From positions 1 to 46,986 of the forward strand of contig JACPCS010000138.1 in assembly GCA_016184455.1 (NCBI GenBank): a DNA stretch of 46,986 nt, in the 5' to 3' direction. This stretch comes from Acidobacteriota bacterium (GTDB lineage Bacteria; Acidobacteriota; Vicinamibacteria; Vicinamibacterales; UBA2999). The notes beneath the pieces are model-generated. The model ran no database searches. It had not been told where the DNA came from and was given only the letters and a program-made list of their open reading frames with translations. A program made the position numbers and the translations under genes. Positions 26,735 to 35,132 of the stretch are shown one piece after another. How positions within the stretch are numbered: the stretch's first letter is position 1; every line of letters begins with the position of its first letter.

Positions 26735-27922
26735 ATGCACAACGTGACACGCCGCCTCACGGCGGCCTGCGCCCTCGCGGCGGCCGCCACCGCGGTGACC
26801 GTGGTGGTACGCGCGCAGGAAGTCAAGATCACCGATCCCACCTCGGTCGTGATGATCGTGAACCGCGACTCGAACGAAATCGCGTTCATGGACATCAAAT
26901 CCCACAAGCTCATCGGACGCACGTTCCTCGGCAACAACGTCAATCCGCACATGGTGATGATGTCGCCAGACGGCCGCTACGTGGTGACCGGCGGGACGCG
27001 CGCCAACAAGGCGTACATCATCGACACCCGTACGCTGCAGCTCGTCAAGACGATTCCGGTCGACATCGCGCCTGAGCACCTCGCCTTCTCGCCGGACGGC
27101 CGGTGGTACTACCAGGGCAATCCCGACGGCGACTCGATCTCGGTGATCGACATGCAGTCGCTCACCAAGATCAAGACGATTCCGGGGTTCGCCGAGCCGC
27201 TCAACGTCACCTTCACGCCCGACGGCTCCAAGGCGTACGTCGGCAACTACGGCGCGCACTGGATCGGCGTGATCGACGTCCGGCGGCACGAGCTGCTGAA
27301 GAAGATCCAGGTGGCGGAGGTGCCAGGCGTCGCCAGGCTCGATCCGCAGAAGTACCTCGGCGAGATCAATGGCATCTCGAACGTCTCGATCACCAACGAC
27401 GGACGCTATCTGTACGCGGCCGACAGCGACCTCGGCGTGGTCAGCGTGATCGACACGCGCGACGATCGCGTCGTGAAGACGATTCGTGTCGGCGCCGGGC
27501 CGTGGCGCGCGTACATGAGCCACGACGGCAAGTACGCCGTGACGGTCAACAACGGCGACGAGACCATCTCGATCATCGATCTCGCCTCGAACAAGGTGGC
27601 CGCGACGCTCGAGGCCGGACCCGAGATGACCGGCGTCAACTTTGCGCAGGGGCAGGCGTTCGTCATCAGCGCGCCGGGGTTCGTCTACGTGTACGACATG
27701 CGGTCGTTGAAGCCGGCGGGCCGCATTAAGATCGGCACCAACATCCAGATCGAGACGGCAACGACGGATACGGCCGAAGAGAACATTTATCTCGCCGAAT
27801 CGACCAATCACCAGGTTGTCATCATCAATGCGAGAACGCACGCCATCGAGCGGGTCGGCAACGTCGGTCTCTACCCGTGGGGCACGCACATCATGGACAG
27901 CAAGGACAACTACTGTCATTAG
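26735..27922 (+). CDS. Secreted YVTN-type beta-propeller protein
   Basis: The 395-residue protein starts at ATG 26735, with AGGAGA upstream; an earlier start at 26705 overlaps the porin stop. After a signal peptide (about 8-28) it consists of about seven blade repeats with motifs such as HMVMMSPDGRYVVTGG, HLAFSPDGRWYYQGN and VTFTPDGSKAYVGN, each with a V/I-ID strand. These are YVTN propellers, often found as periplasmic or surface partners of redox enzymes, including nitrite and N2O reductase-like proteins, or as binding platforms. No heme, copper or quinone motif is visible. The ending YPWGTHIMDSKDNYCH places a single Cys-His at the C-terminus, a possible metal ligand. Confidence 0.85.
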   Translation: MHNVTRRLTAACALAAAATAVTVVVRAQEVKITDPTSVVMIVNRDSNEIAFMDIKSHKLIGRTFLGNNVNPHMVMMSPDGRYVVTGGTRANKAYIIDTRTLQLVKTIPVDIAPEHLAFSPDGRWYYQGNPDGDSISVIDMQSLTKIKTIPGFAEPLNVTFTPDGSKAYVGNYGAHWIGVIDVRRHELLKKIQVAEVPGVARLDPQKYLGEINGISNVSITNDGRYLYAADSDLGVVSVIDTRDDRVVKTIRVGAGPWRAYMSHDGKYAVTVNNGDETISIIDLASNKVAATLEAGPEMTGVNFAQGQAFVISAPGFVYVYDMRSLKPAGRIKIGTNIQIETATTDTAEENIYLAESTNHQVVIINARTHAIERVGNVGLYPWGTHIMDSKDNYCH

Positions 27923-28463
27923 AGGCCTCAGGCCCCAGGCCTCAGGCCCCAGGGCGGGACAGACCCTGACGACCTGGTGCCTGGGCCTCGGCATCTTTAT
28001 CGCCGGTTCCGGCGCGGCGCATGCTCAAAGCGTGCGGGACCACACGCGGCCGACCCCCGATCGGTCGACTCCCGTCAGCGAGTCGCAGGCTGGCGAGCTG
28101 ACGCTCACCGTCTCCGAGGCCGCCGTTCGGCCGATTCAGGTCTGGGTGCGGACGGCGGGCCTGCGCGACGCCGCGCGCCAGGTGCTCACCGCGTACGTCC
28201 CGGCCCCTGACGCGGCCTTCGTCGAGGTCGGCCAGCGGGCGCGCGCCTTCTCGCCCGACACGCGCTCCCGGATGTATCAGGCGCGGATCGCGGCGGTGTA
28301 CGTGCCGCAGGGCGGCGGGCGCTACGCGCCCCGGGCGATCACGACGGGCGTCCAGGGAGAGCTCTTCACGCAGGTGCTCGAGGGCGTCCACGCGGGCGAA
28401 CAGGTGGTCACGATCGGCAGCTTCTTCATCGACGCCGAGCACACGCTGAAGTCCGTTCCCTGA
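27828..28463 (+). CDS. Truncated RND efflux periplasmic adaptor (CusB-like C-terminal part)
   Basis: The recognisable part (about residues 90-211) covers only the barrel-sandwich and membrane-proximal region of a CusB-type adaptor: VWVRTAGLRDAARQVLTAYV, FVEVGQRARAFSPDTRSRMY, RAITTGVQGELFTQVLEGVH and GEQVVTIGSFFIDAEHTLKS. The alpha-hairpin that meets TolC is absent. A signal peptide (LGLGIFIAGSGAAHAQS) begins near 27970, but no ATG, GTG or TTG lies between it and 27828. The conventional start therefore overlaps the propeller gene by 95 nt, and a CTG at 27966 is a possible true start. A 14-bp tandem duplication (27925-27952) has probably displaced the original start. The pump gene begins 6 nt later. 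Confidence 0.65.
   Translation: MRERTPSSGSATSVSTRGARTSWTARTTTVIRGLRPQASGPRAGQTLTTWCLGLGIFIAGSGAAHAQSVRDHTRPTPDRSTPVSESQAGELTLTVSEAAVRPIQVWVRTAGLRDAARQVLTAYVPAPDAAFVEVGQRARAFSPDTRSRMYQARIAAVYVPQGGGRYAPRAITTGVQGELFTQVLEGVHAGEQVVTIGSFFIDAEHTLKSVP
27925..27952. repeat. 14-bp perfect tandem duplication
   Basis: GCCTCAGGCCCCAG occurs twice without gap (27925-27938 and 27939-27952), just after the propeller stop codon and before the adaptor signal peptide. It occupies the place where a ribosome-binding site and start codon for the adaptor would be expected. Confidence 0.85.
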
Positions 28464-28469
28464 AGGTTC

Positions 28470-31400
28470 ATGATCGCCGCCATCATCGAGCACGTCATCC
28501 GCCTCCGCTGGCTGGTCGTCGCGGCGGTGACGATACTCGTCGTCCTGAGCGTCTACGCGCTGCGCACCGCGTCGCTCGACGCCATTCCCGACATCTCCGA
28601 TCCCCAGGTGATCGTGTACGTGAAGTGGCCCCGCAGCCCGCTGCTCATCGAGACCGAGGTGACCGAGCCGGTGATCCGGGCGCTGGCCGGATCGCCCGAC
28701 ATCCGGGCAATCCGCGGCACGTCGCACATGGGCTACTCCTTCATCTACGTCGTCCTGGAGGACCCCGGGCGCCGCGCGGCCGTGCGCGAGTACGTCACCG
28801 ACCGGCTCACGGCCATCCGCGCCGAGCTCCCTCCGGACGCGGCCGTCACGCTCGGCCCGAACGCGAGCAGCATGGGGTGGATCTTTCAGTACGCGCTCGT
28901 GGACAGGCAGAAGACGCACGACCTGCGCGAGCTGCGGCTGCTCAACGAGAGCCTCGTGAAGCCGGCGCTCCAGTCGGCGCCCGGCGTCGCCGAGGTCGCC
29001 TCGGTGGGCGGTCTCGAAAAGCAGTATCAGGTGAAGCTGTTTCCGCCGCTCCTGCGCGAGCGCGGACTGTCGCTGCCCGAGGTGCTCGGCGCCATTCAAA
29101 CGGCGTTTCAGGAAGCCGGGGGGCGCACGATCGAAGTCACCAACCGCGAGTATCAGCTGCGCGGCGGCATCGGCGCCGACAGCATCGGCCGGCTCGATTT
29201 CCTGGTGCTCGGACGCGATGGGACAGGGCGGCCGGTCGCGCTCAAGGACGTGGGGTACGTGCAGGTCGGCTACGACCTGCGGCGCGGCATTGCGGATCTC
29301 GACGGCGCGGGCGAGGTCGTCGGAGGCATCGCGATCATGGAGCAGGGACGGAACGTCCTGGCGGTGACCGCGTCCCTCCTGCAGCGGCTCGACGCGCTCG
29401 CGCCGGCGCTGCCGGACGGCGTCGAGATCGTCCCGACCTACAACCGTTCGTCGCTCATCTGGGACACCCTGCGGAACTTCTTCCAGGCGATCGCCTACGA
29501 GCTGCTCGTCGTGATCGTCGTCATCGCCGTGGCGCTGCGAAATCTGCGCGCCGCCGTCGCGCCGGTCTGCGTGCTGCTGCTCGGGACACTCTTCACGGCG
29601 CTGCCGCTCGCGGCATTTGGCCAGACCATCAATCTCTTCTCGCTCGCGGGCCTGGCGATCGCCATCGGTGAGATGGCCGACGCCACGATCGTCATCGTCG
29701 AGAACTGCACGGCGCAGCTCGCGCGGCAGGGGCACCTCGACGCCGCCGAGCGCCTCCGGACGATCATCCGATCGACGGCCGCGATGACCCGGCCGCTCCT
29801 CTTCTCGATGCTGATCATCGTGACGTCGTTCCTGCCAATCTTCTTCCTCGGCGAGCGCGAAGGGCGGCTGTTCAATCCGCTGGCGTTCGGCAAGACGGCC
29901 GCGATGGCCTTCTCGACGCTCCTCACGCTCTTCGCGCTGCCCGTCGTCATCGTCTGGATCTTCAAGAAGGACGTCTGGGGCAGTGCCTCCGACCGCGAGC
30001 ACCCCCTGGTCGGCGCGTACCGCCGCGCCCTGGGTGCGGCGATCCGCGCGCGGTACGCCTTCGTCGCTGCCAGCGCCGTCATCCTCGCGGTCGCACTCGT
30101 CGTGATGACCGGGTTCGAGAAGGACTACATGCCCGAGATGGAGGAAGGGGCGATCCTCTATATGCCGACCACCCTTCCCGGTCTCCCCTCGCGCGAGGCG
30201 GGCTGGATCCTGCAGGAGATGGACCGGAAGCTCAAGGCGTTTCCGGAGGTCGAGCGCGTGTTCGGCAAGCTGGGCCGCGCCGACAGCGCCACCGACCCCG
30301 CGCCGGTCGAAATGATCGAGACGACCGTGATGCTCAAGCCGCGATCCGAGTGGCGGCCGGGGATGACCAAGGACCGCCTCGTAGCGGAGATGAACCAGGC
30401 GATGGCGATCGTCGGCTACGTCAACAGCTGGAGCCAGCCGATCGCCACGCGTGTGGTCATGCAGGACACCGGCATCCAGACGCCGGTGGGCATCAAGGTC
30501 AAGGGACGCGACCTGGAGGCGGTCCAGCAGCTTGCGCAGGAGGTCGAACGGCTGCTCCGCGACGTGCCCGGCACGCAGTCGGTCATCGCCGAGCGCATCG
30601 CCCGGGGCTATTTCGTCGACGCCCGGCTCGATCTCGAGCGGATGGCGCAGCACGGGGTCACGGTCGACGAAGCGCTTCCAACCGTCCGGTTCGCGATCGG
30701 CGGCGACAACGTCATCGGCATCCGCGAGCCGGACAAGACCGTCGTCCCGCTCGCCGTCCAGTATTCGCCGGAGTACATCGACACGCTGGAGAAGGTGCGC
30801 GCCACGCCCGTCGTCACGGGCGACGGTCGAGCGGTCGCGCTCAGCGCGATCGCCGACGTCAGCGTACGGGCGGCGCCCGAGATGATCCGCAACGACAACG
30901 GCGAGCTGGCCGGCTACATCTACGTGTTCCCGCGCGACGTCACCGCGCCGGAATACGTGGATCGCGCTCGGGCACATCTGCAGGCCAATCTGTCGCTCCC
31001 GTCCGGGTACTCGCTCGAATGGACCGGCGTCTACCAGTACGCGGAGGAGGCGCGCGCCCAGCTCCAGGTCGTCGTTCCGATGACCCTCGTCATCATGTTC
31101 GTGCTGCTGCTGCTGGCATTCCGGTCGCTGGCCGACGGCGCGCTGATCATGCTGTCGGCGCCCTTCGCGCTCGTCGGCGGCGTCTTCCTGCAGTGGCAGC
31201 AGGGCTTCTCGATGACGACGGCGGTCATCATCGGCTACGTGTCGCTGTTCGCGGTGGCGATTCAGACCGGCATCATCATGATCGAGTTCATCCGCGAAGC
31301 GCTGGCGCACCGCACGCCGTCGCAGTCGTACATGGATGCGGTCATCGAGGGGTCCGTCGCCCGGCTGCGGCCGAAGCTGATGACGGTCGCCACGACGGTC

Positions 31401-32027
31401 TTCGGGCTGCTGCCGATCATGTTTTCCACCGGATCGGGGATGGACATCACGCAGCCGATTGCCACGCCGACGCTCGGCGGCATGATCAGCTCGACGGTTT
31501 ACGTGCTGTTCCTCATTCCGTGTCTCTTCGCCATCGGGCACGACATCCGCGTACGGAGGGCCGCCGTGATCAGACACCGACATCCGGTGACCGTCCCCGT
31601 CGTGCTGCTCGCCATCGCGCTGGCCTGCGGCGCCTGCGGCCGCGAGACGGGTGCTCCCGGGGACGGCGGGCGTGAAGCGCCGACTGGCGTTCCGACGACG
31701 GTCTCGACGGATCGGGGCATGAACGTGGAGTTCAGGAGCGCACCCGATCCGCCGCAGGCGGGCGACAACACCTATGAGGTGACGGTGACGCAGACAGACG
31801 GAACGCCGGTGACGGACGCACACGTGACCGCCGTCTTCTCGATGCCGCCGATGCCGGCGATGAACATGCCGGCGATGCGGAGCGACGCCTCACTGACGCA
31901 CGTGGGCAACGGCACGTACCGCGGAACCGGCCAGCTCTCGATGGGCGGTACCTGGAACGTCGAGGTCTCCATCGCGCGCGGGTCGGGTCCACCCGACACG
32001 GCCCGTCTCAGCCTCGTCGCCAAGTAG
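28470..32027 (+). CDS. CusA/CzcA-type RND metal efflux pump fused to a YtkA/FixH-like domain
   Basis: Residues 1 to about 1032 form a complete heavy-metal RND pump: first helix (about 10-30), TM4 motif LAGLAIAIGEMADATIVIVE, MPTTLPGLPSREAGW and the final helices with LRPKLMTVATTVFGLLPIMF. Of the three CusA copper Met positions, two are kept (M664, M805) and the middle one is Val (V730). The frame then runs on without a stop into a lipoprotein-like signal (VVLLAIALACGACGRE) and a YtkA/FixH-like beta domain (about 1085-1180) with Met-rich SMPPMPAMNMPAMRSD. A GTG at 31566 could allow separate translation of this part. Cu(I)/Ag(I) is the likely substrate, by homology. Confidence 0.9.
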   Translation: MIAAIIEHVIRLRWLVVAAVTILVVLSVYALRTASLDAIPDISDPQVIVYVKWPRSPLLIETEVTEPVIRALAGSPDIRAIRGTSHMGYSFIYVVLEDPGRRAAVREYVTDRLTAIRAELPPDAAVTLGPNASSMGWIFQYALVDRQKTHDLRELRLLNESLVKPALQSAPGVAEVASVGGLEKQYQVKLFPPLLRERGLSLPEVLGAIQTAFQEAGGRTIEVTNREYQLRGGIGADSIGRLDFLVLGRDGTGRPVALKDVGYVQVGYDLRRGIADLDGAGEVVGGIAIMEQGRNVLAVTASLLQRLDALAPALPDGVEIVPTYNRSSLIWDTLRNFFQAIAYELLVVIVVIAVALRNLRAAVAPVCVLLLGTLFTALPLAAFGQTINLFSLAGLAIAIGEMADATIVIVENCTAQLARQGHLDAAERLRTIIRSTAAMTRPLLFSMLIIVTSFLPIFFLGEREGRLFNPLAFGKTAAMAFSTLLTLFALPVVIVWIFKKDVWGSASDREHPLVGAYRRALGAAIRARYAFVAASAVILAVALVVMTGFEKDYMPEMEEGAILYMPTTLPGLPSREAGWILQEMDRKLKAFPEVERVFGKLGRADSATDPAPVEMIETTVMLKPRSEWRPGMTKDRLVAEMNQAMAIVGYVNSWSQPIATRVVMQDTGIQTPVGIKVKGRDLEAVQQLAQEVERLLRDVPGTQSVIAERIARGYFVDARLDLERMAQHGVTVDEALPTVRFAIGGDNVIGIREPDKTVVPLAVQYSPEYIDTLEKVRATPVVTGDGRAVALSAIADVSVRAAPEMIRNDNGELAGYIYVFPRDVTAPEYVDRARAHLQANLSLPSGYSLEWTGVYQYAEEARAQLQVVVPMTLVIMFVLLLLAFRSLADGALIMLSAPFALVGGVFLQWQQGFSMTTAVIIGYVSLFAVAIQTGIIMIEFIREALAHRTPSQSYMDAVIEGSVARLRPKLMTVATTVFGLLPIMFSTGSGMDITQPIATPTLGGMISSTVYVLFLIPCLFAIGHDIRVRRAAVIRHRHPVTVPVVLLAIALACGACGRETGAPGDGGREAPTGVPTTVSTDRGMNVEFRSAPDPPQAGDNTYEVTVTQTDGTPVTDAHVTAVFSMPPMPAMNMPAMRSDASLTHVGNGTYRGTGQLSMGGTWNVEVSIARGSGPPDTARLSLVAK

Positions 32028-32028
32028 C

Positions 32029-32046
32029 GCCGGGACAATTTCCGGC
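32029..32046 (+). terminator. Possible weak hairpin after the RND pump gene
   Basis: GCCGG (32029-32033) pairs with CCGGC (32042-32046) around an AT-containing loop directly after the stop codon. There is no following T-tract, so intrinsic termination is uncertain. Confidence 0.25.
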
Positions 32047-32139
32047 GGCTGCGAAGAAGCCAGCGGACGCCAGGCGCAAGGGGCGACCGTCCGGCCGCAT
32101 CCCCCGCGGCGTGCCAGGCACGCCTACTGCCTTCTCTCC

Positions 32140-33388
32140 ATCGTGTCGCGGTTGTCGGGCGCAACGACGGTCCCTGGCTGCGGCCAGACCACTTCGAAAA
32201 GCTGAACGGCATCGTGCGCTACAGCGCCGGCGACGTCCGCAACGGCTTCTCGATCACGACACAGGGGTACAACGCCGACTGGCAGGCAACCAACCAGGTG
32301 CCTCAGCGGGCGATCGAAAGCGGGCTCATCTCGCGGTGGGGCAACATCGACCCGACCGACCGCGGGCGCACCTACAAATACAGCGTGGCTGCGGAACTGC
32401 AGCGCTCGGCGGCCAACCGCTCCACGCGCGCGACGGCGTACGCGTTTCGCTCCGGGCTCAACCTCGTCTCGAACTTTACGTACTTCCTCGACGATCCAGT
32501 GCGTGGCGACCAGTTCGAGCAGGAGGATCGCCGGACGGTCGTCGGCGGCCGCGTGACCGAGCGCTGGCTGGGCACCCTCTTCGGCCGGCTACGGAGAGCG
32601 CCGCCGGGGTGCAGCTCCGCTACGACGACATCGGGAACACGGCGTTGTACAAGACGATGCGCGGGCAGCGCCTCGGGACGATCCGCGCCGACGGCGTCGG
32701 TCAGGGTGCGGCCGGCATCTTCGGGCAGACCGAGATCGAGTGGTCGCGCGTCGTGCGAACGACGATCGGCCTCCGCGGCGATGTCATGCGCTTCGACGTC
32801 GAGTCGAGCCATCCGGGGAACTCGGGGACGGGTACCGACGGGATCGTCAGCCCGAAGTTCACGGCGGTGTTCGGGCCGTGGAACGACACGGAGTTCTACG
32901 CCAATGCCGGCCTCGGCTTCCACAGCAACGACACCCGCGGCGCGACGCTCACCGTCGATCCGAAGACCGGCGAGCCGGCCGAGAGCCTCACGCCGCTCGT
33001 GCGCGCCCGCTTCAGCGACCACGACCCCGCCGGCACCTTCATCCCGGGCGCGCTCGATCGCGTCGTCTCGGGCGGCATCACCGTGGAGCCCGACCACCGC
33101 ATCTTCGGCAGCCTGCGGCTGCGCCACTTCGGGCCGCGGCCGCTCCTCGAGGACGCGAGCGTGCGATCGAAGTCGACGACGATCTGGAACGGGGAGATCG
33201 GCGCGAAGCTGTCACATCCGCTGCGCCTGAGCGTCGATCTGTTCAACCTGTTCGACGCGAGCGTCGCCGACATCGATTACTTCTACAGGTCGCGCCTGCC
33301 GGACGAGCCGCTCGAGGGCGTCGACGACGTCCACACGCACGCGTCTATTCCGCGGATGGCGCGGGTGTCGCTGCAGGTCTTGTTCTAA
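32140..33388 (+). pseudogene. Remnant of a TonB-dependent receptor (5' truncated, frameshifted)
   Basis: Two frames together give the barrel part of a TonB-dependent receptor. The first, from about 32140 to 32588, reads VVGRNDGPWLRPDHFEKLNG, YNADWQATNQVPQRAIESGL and FTYFLDDPVRGDQFEQEDRR. A one-base shift near 32586-32590 moves the homology to the next frame, ESAAGVQLRYDDIGNTALYK, through FNLFDASVADIDYFYRSRLP to the terminal VSLQVLF. The signal peptide, plug domain and first strands are missing, because only about 110 nt of unrelated sequence separate it from the pump gene. There is no start codon or ribosome-binding site. It is most simply a decayed metal or organic-ligand receptor that once followed the efflux genes. 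Confidence 0.8.
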
Positions 33389-35132
33389 CCGGCTGTGGGC
33401 TTCGGACTTTGGACTGTGGATGTCGGTCCACAGCCTGAAGTCCAAAGCCGGTAGCCGTCCTCCCGAAGCCGGACGCCACGCGTCGCCGAAGCCGCCGGAA
33501 GCCGGGCAGCAGTGTCGTCGCGCTGAGCGCCACGCCGCCGATGCTCAGCACGATCACAACGACGTCCCAGAGGGGACGCTTGTAGTACAGAAACGGAACA
33601 TCGAGGCTGTGCAGCCCCTGGTACAGCCACCGGCGGAGCCGCCGCGTGTCGTCCATCTTCTGCACGATCGCGCCGCGCGCCGGATCGAGATAGAGCCACG
33701 TCCGAGCCGCGTCCGCGAACCGCACGCGGAGCACCGGCAGCGGGCGGCCGCCGCGCAGATCGTAGTAATGGGCGTCGTATGCCTGCAGCCAGAGGGCGTC
33801 GTGCAGCGGCACGCCGGGCATCACCTCGTGCGCGATCTCGAGCATCGACTCGCGCCCGAAACGCGGCTCGTCGAAGCGCGCGAACGTCCCCGCGGCCGGA
33901 TCGACGGCCGAGACAGAGCGGTGTTCCAGCCGCGGCCGCGGCGCGCGCGGCCACAGGCCGACGTGCATCCACTGCGCCGCCTCGGCGGCCAAGGGCGCGC
34001 GGTACGCCAGCCAGAACGGCTCGCCGCGGAACTGCGTCGCCTCGAGCTCCTTGGGTGACGATCCGAGCGCGTGCTCGAGCGCCGCGAGCGACGCGCGCAT
34101 ACCGTCGAGCGTCAGCAGGTCCACCCGCAGCGGCCCGCCCGTGTACGCCTCGCGTTGCGCGGCAGTCATGCCGGGCGACTCGAACCAGTTGAACGGCCCC
34201 ATTGAGAGCAGCCCGCTGTACGTCCACGTGAGCGTGATGACGCCGAAGACCAGGCCCGTGTAGTGGTGCCACTTCATCAGCCCGGCATACGGCGACTGCG
34301 ACGGCACGCGCCTCAGGCGGAAGCGGCGCATCGGCGAATAGCGCCACACGCCCCACACGAGGCCGGTGAGGCACATCACGCAGCCGATGAGCGACGACCA
34401 GATGATGAACTCGCTCCAGACCGAGCCGTGCGTGCGGAGCGGTGTGAAGTAGACCCAGTGCGTGACCGGCCCGAGATAGCCCCAGAACCGTTCGGCACGC
34501 GTGGTCCGCAGCACGACGTCGCCGCTCAGTGCGGAGACATACACGCGTGTCGCATCGGCGTCGTCGAGCGCGAAGCGGTGGATCGGCATCAGGCCGCGCG
34601 CCTGCAGCGTCCACTGGTCCGGCTCGGTCATGTATGCGTCGTATCGCATGCGACCGGTGGACGCCGGCGCGTACCGGCGCGCGATCGCCTCCGCCTGCGC
34701 GCGGTCGATCAGACCGAGGATCTCCGGCGTGTCCGCGTAGACGACCGTCTCGTTGCGCCCGGTCCCGAACCTGTAGACGGGACGATCGCCGAGCCTCGCC
34801 ACGCGTACGCGATCGATCGAGATCTCGGCCGCGAGCGTCTGGGCCGTGGTCTCGACGCCCGGCCGTGTCAGGCGCCCCAGCGACGCCGCCTCGTCGGGCA
34901 CGAGGCCGACGGCCCGCGCCGCCTCGAGCGGCGAGACCGTCGCCGTCGAGAGGTCGAGCGCCGGCGCCCGGGCCAGGCGCTCTTCGTTCGCCATCCCGGG
35001 CATGCGCACGTACATCATCACGACGCCGGAGACGAACCACGCGACGAAGAGCACGCCGCCGGCAATCCCGAGCCACCGGTGGGTGTAAACGATCCACCGG
35101 CGCCAGTCGAGCCAGTGCATCAGCGCGGTCAC
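33345..35132 (-). CDS. PepSY-domain inner-membrane protein
   Basis: The protein (about 595 residues) has four membrane segments: about 12-40 (HRWLGIAGGVLFVAWFVSGV), 225-250, 275-300 (WHHYTGLVFGVITLTWTYSG) and 545-565. Large periplasmic PepSY regions lie between them. His residues in the helices (HRW, HH) fit PepSY proteins proposed as ferrisiderophore reductases partnered with TonB receptors. GTG 35132 overlaps the receptor stop (GTGA); ATG 35120 is an alternative. The last about 35 residues (from GRTATGFGLQ) are encoded by hairpin-containing intergenic-type DNA and overlap the pseudogene end by 44 nt, so the original stop was probably lost. Confidence 0.87.
   Translation of the reverse strand: MTALMHWLDWRRWIVYTHRWLGIAGGVLFVAWFVSGVVMMYVRMPGMANEERLARAPALDLSTATVSPLEAARAVGLVPDEAASLGRLTRPGVETTAQTLAAEISIDRVRVARLGDRPVYRFGTGRNETVVYADTPEILGLIDRAQAEAIARRYAPASTGRMRYDAYMTEPDQWTLQARGLMPIHRFALDDADATRVYVSALSGDVVLRTTRAERFWGYLGPVTHWVYFTPLRTHGSVWSEFIIWSSLIGCVMCLTGLVWGVWRYSPMRRFRLRRVPSQSPYAGLMKWHHYTGLVFGVITLTWTYSGLLSMGPFNWFESPGMTAAQREAYTGGPLRVDLLTLDGMRASLAALEHALGSSPKELEATQFRGEPFWLAYRAPLAAEAAQWMHVGLWPRAPRPRLEHRSVSAVDPAAGTFARFDEPRFGRESMLEIAHEVMPGVPLHDALWLQAYDAHYYDLRGGRPLPVLRVRFADAARTWLYLDPARGAIVQKMDDTRRLRRWLYQGLHSLDVPFLYYKRPLWDVVVIVLSIGGVALSATTLLPGFRRLRRRVASGFGRTATGFGLQAVDRHPQSKVRSPQPVRTRPAATPAPSAE

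Noticed and set aside
27942..31823. A 1,293-codon minus-strand open frame opposite the RND pump
   Set aside because: Same artefact of high GC: His/Asp/Arg-rich composition, no motif, and the plus-strand pump is unambiguous.
32111..32580. The N-terminal half of the 425-codon frame that ends at 33388
   Set aside because: Up to about 32585 this frame is Arg-rich noise; the true receptor homology is in another frame there. The whole is better described as a frameshifted remnant.
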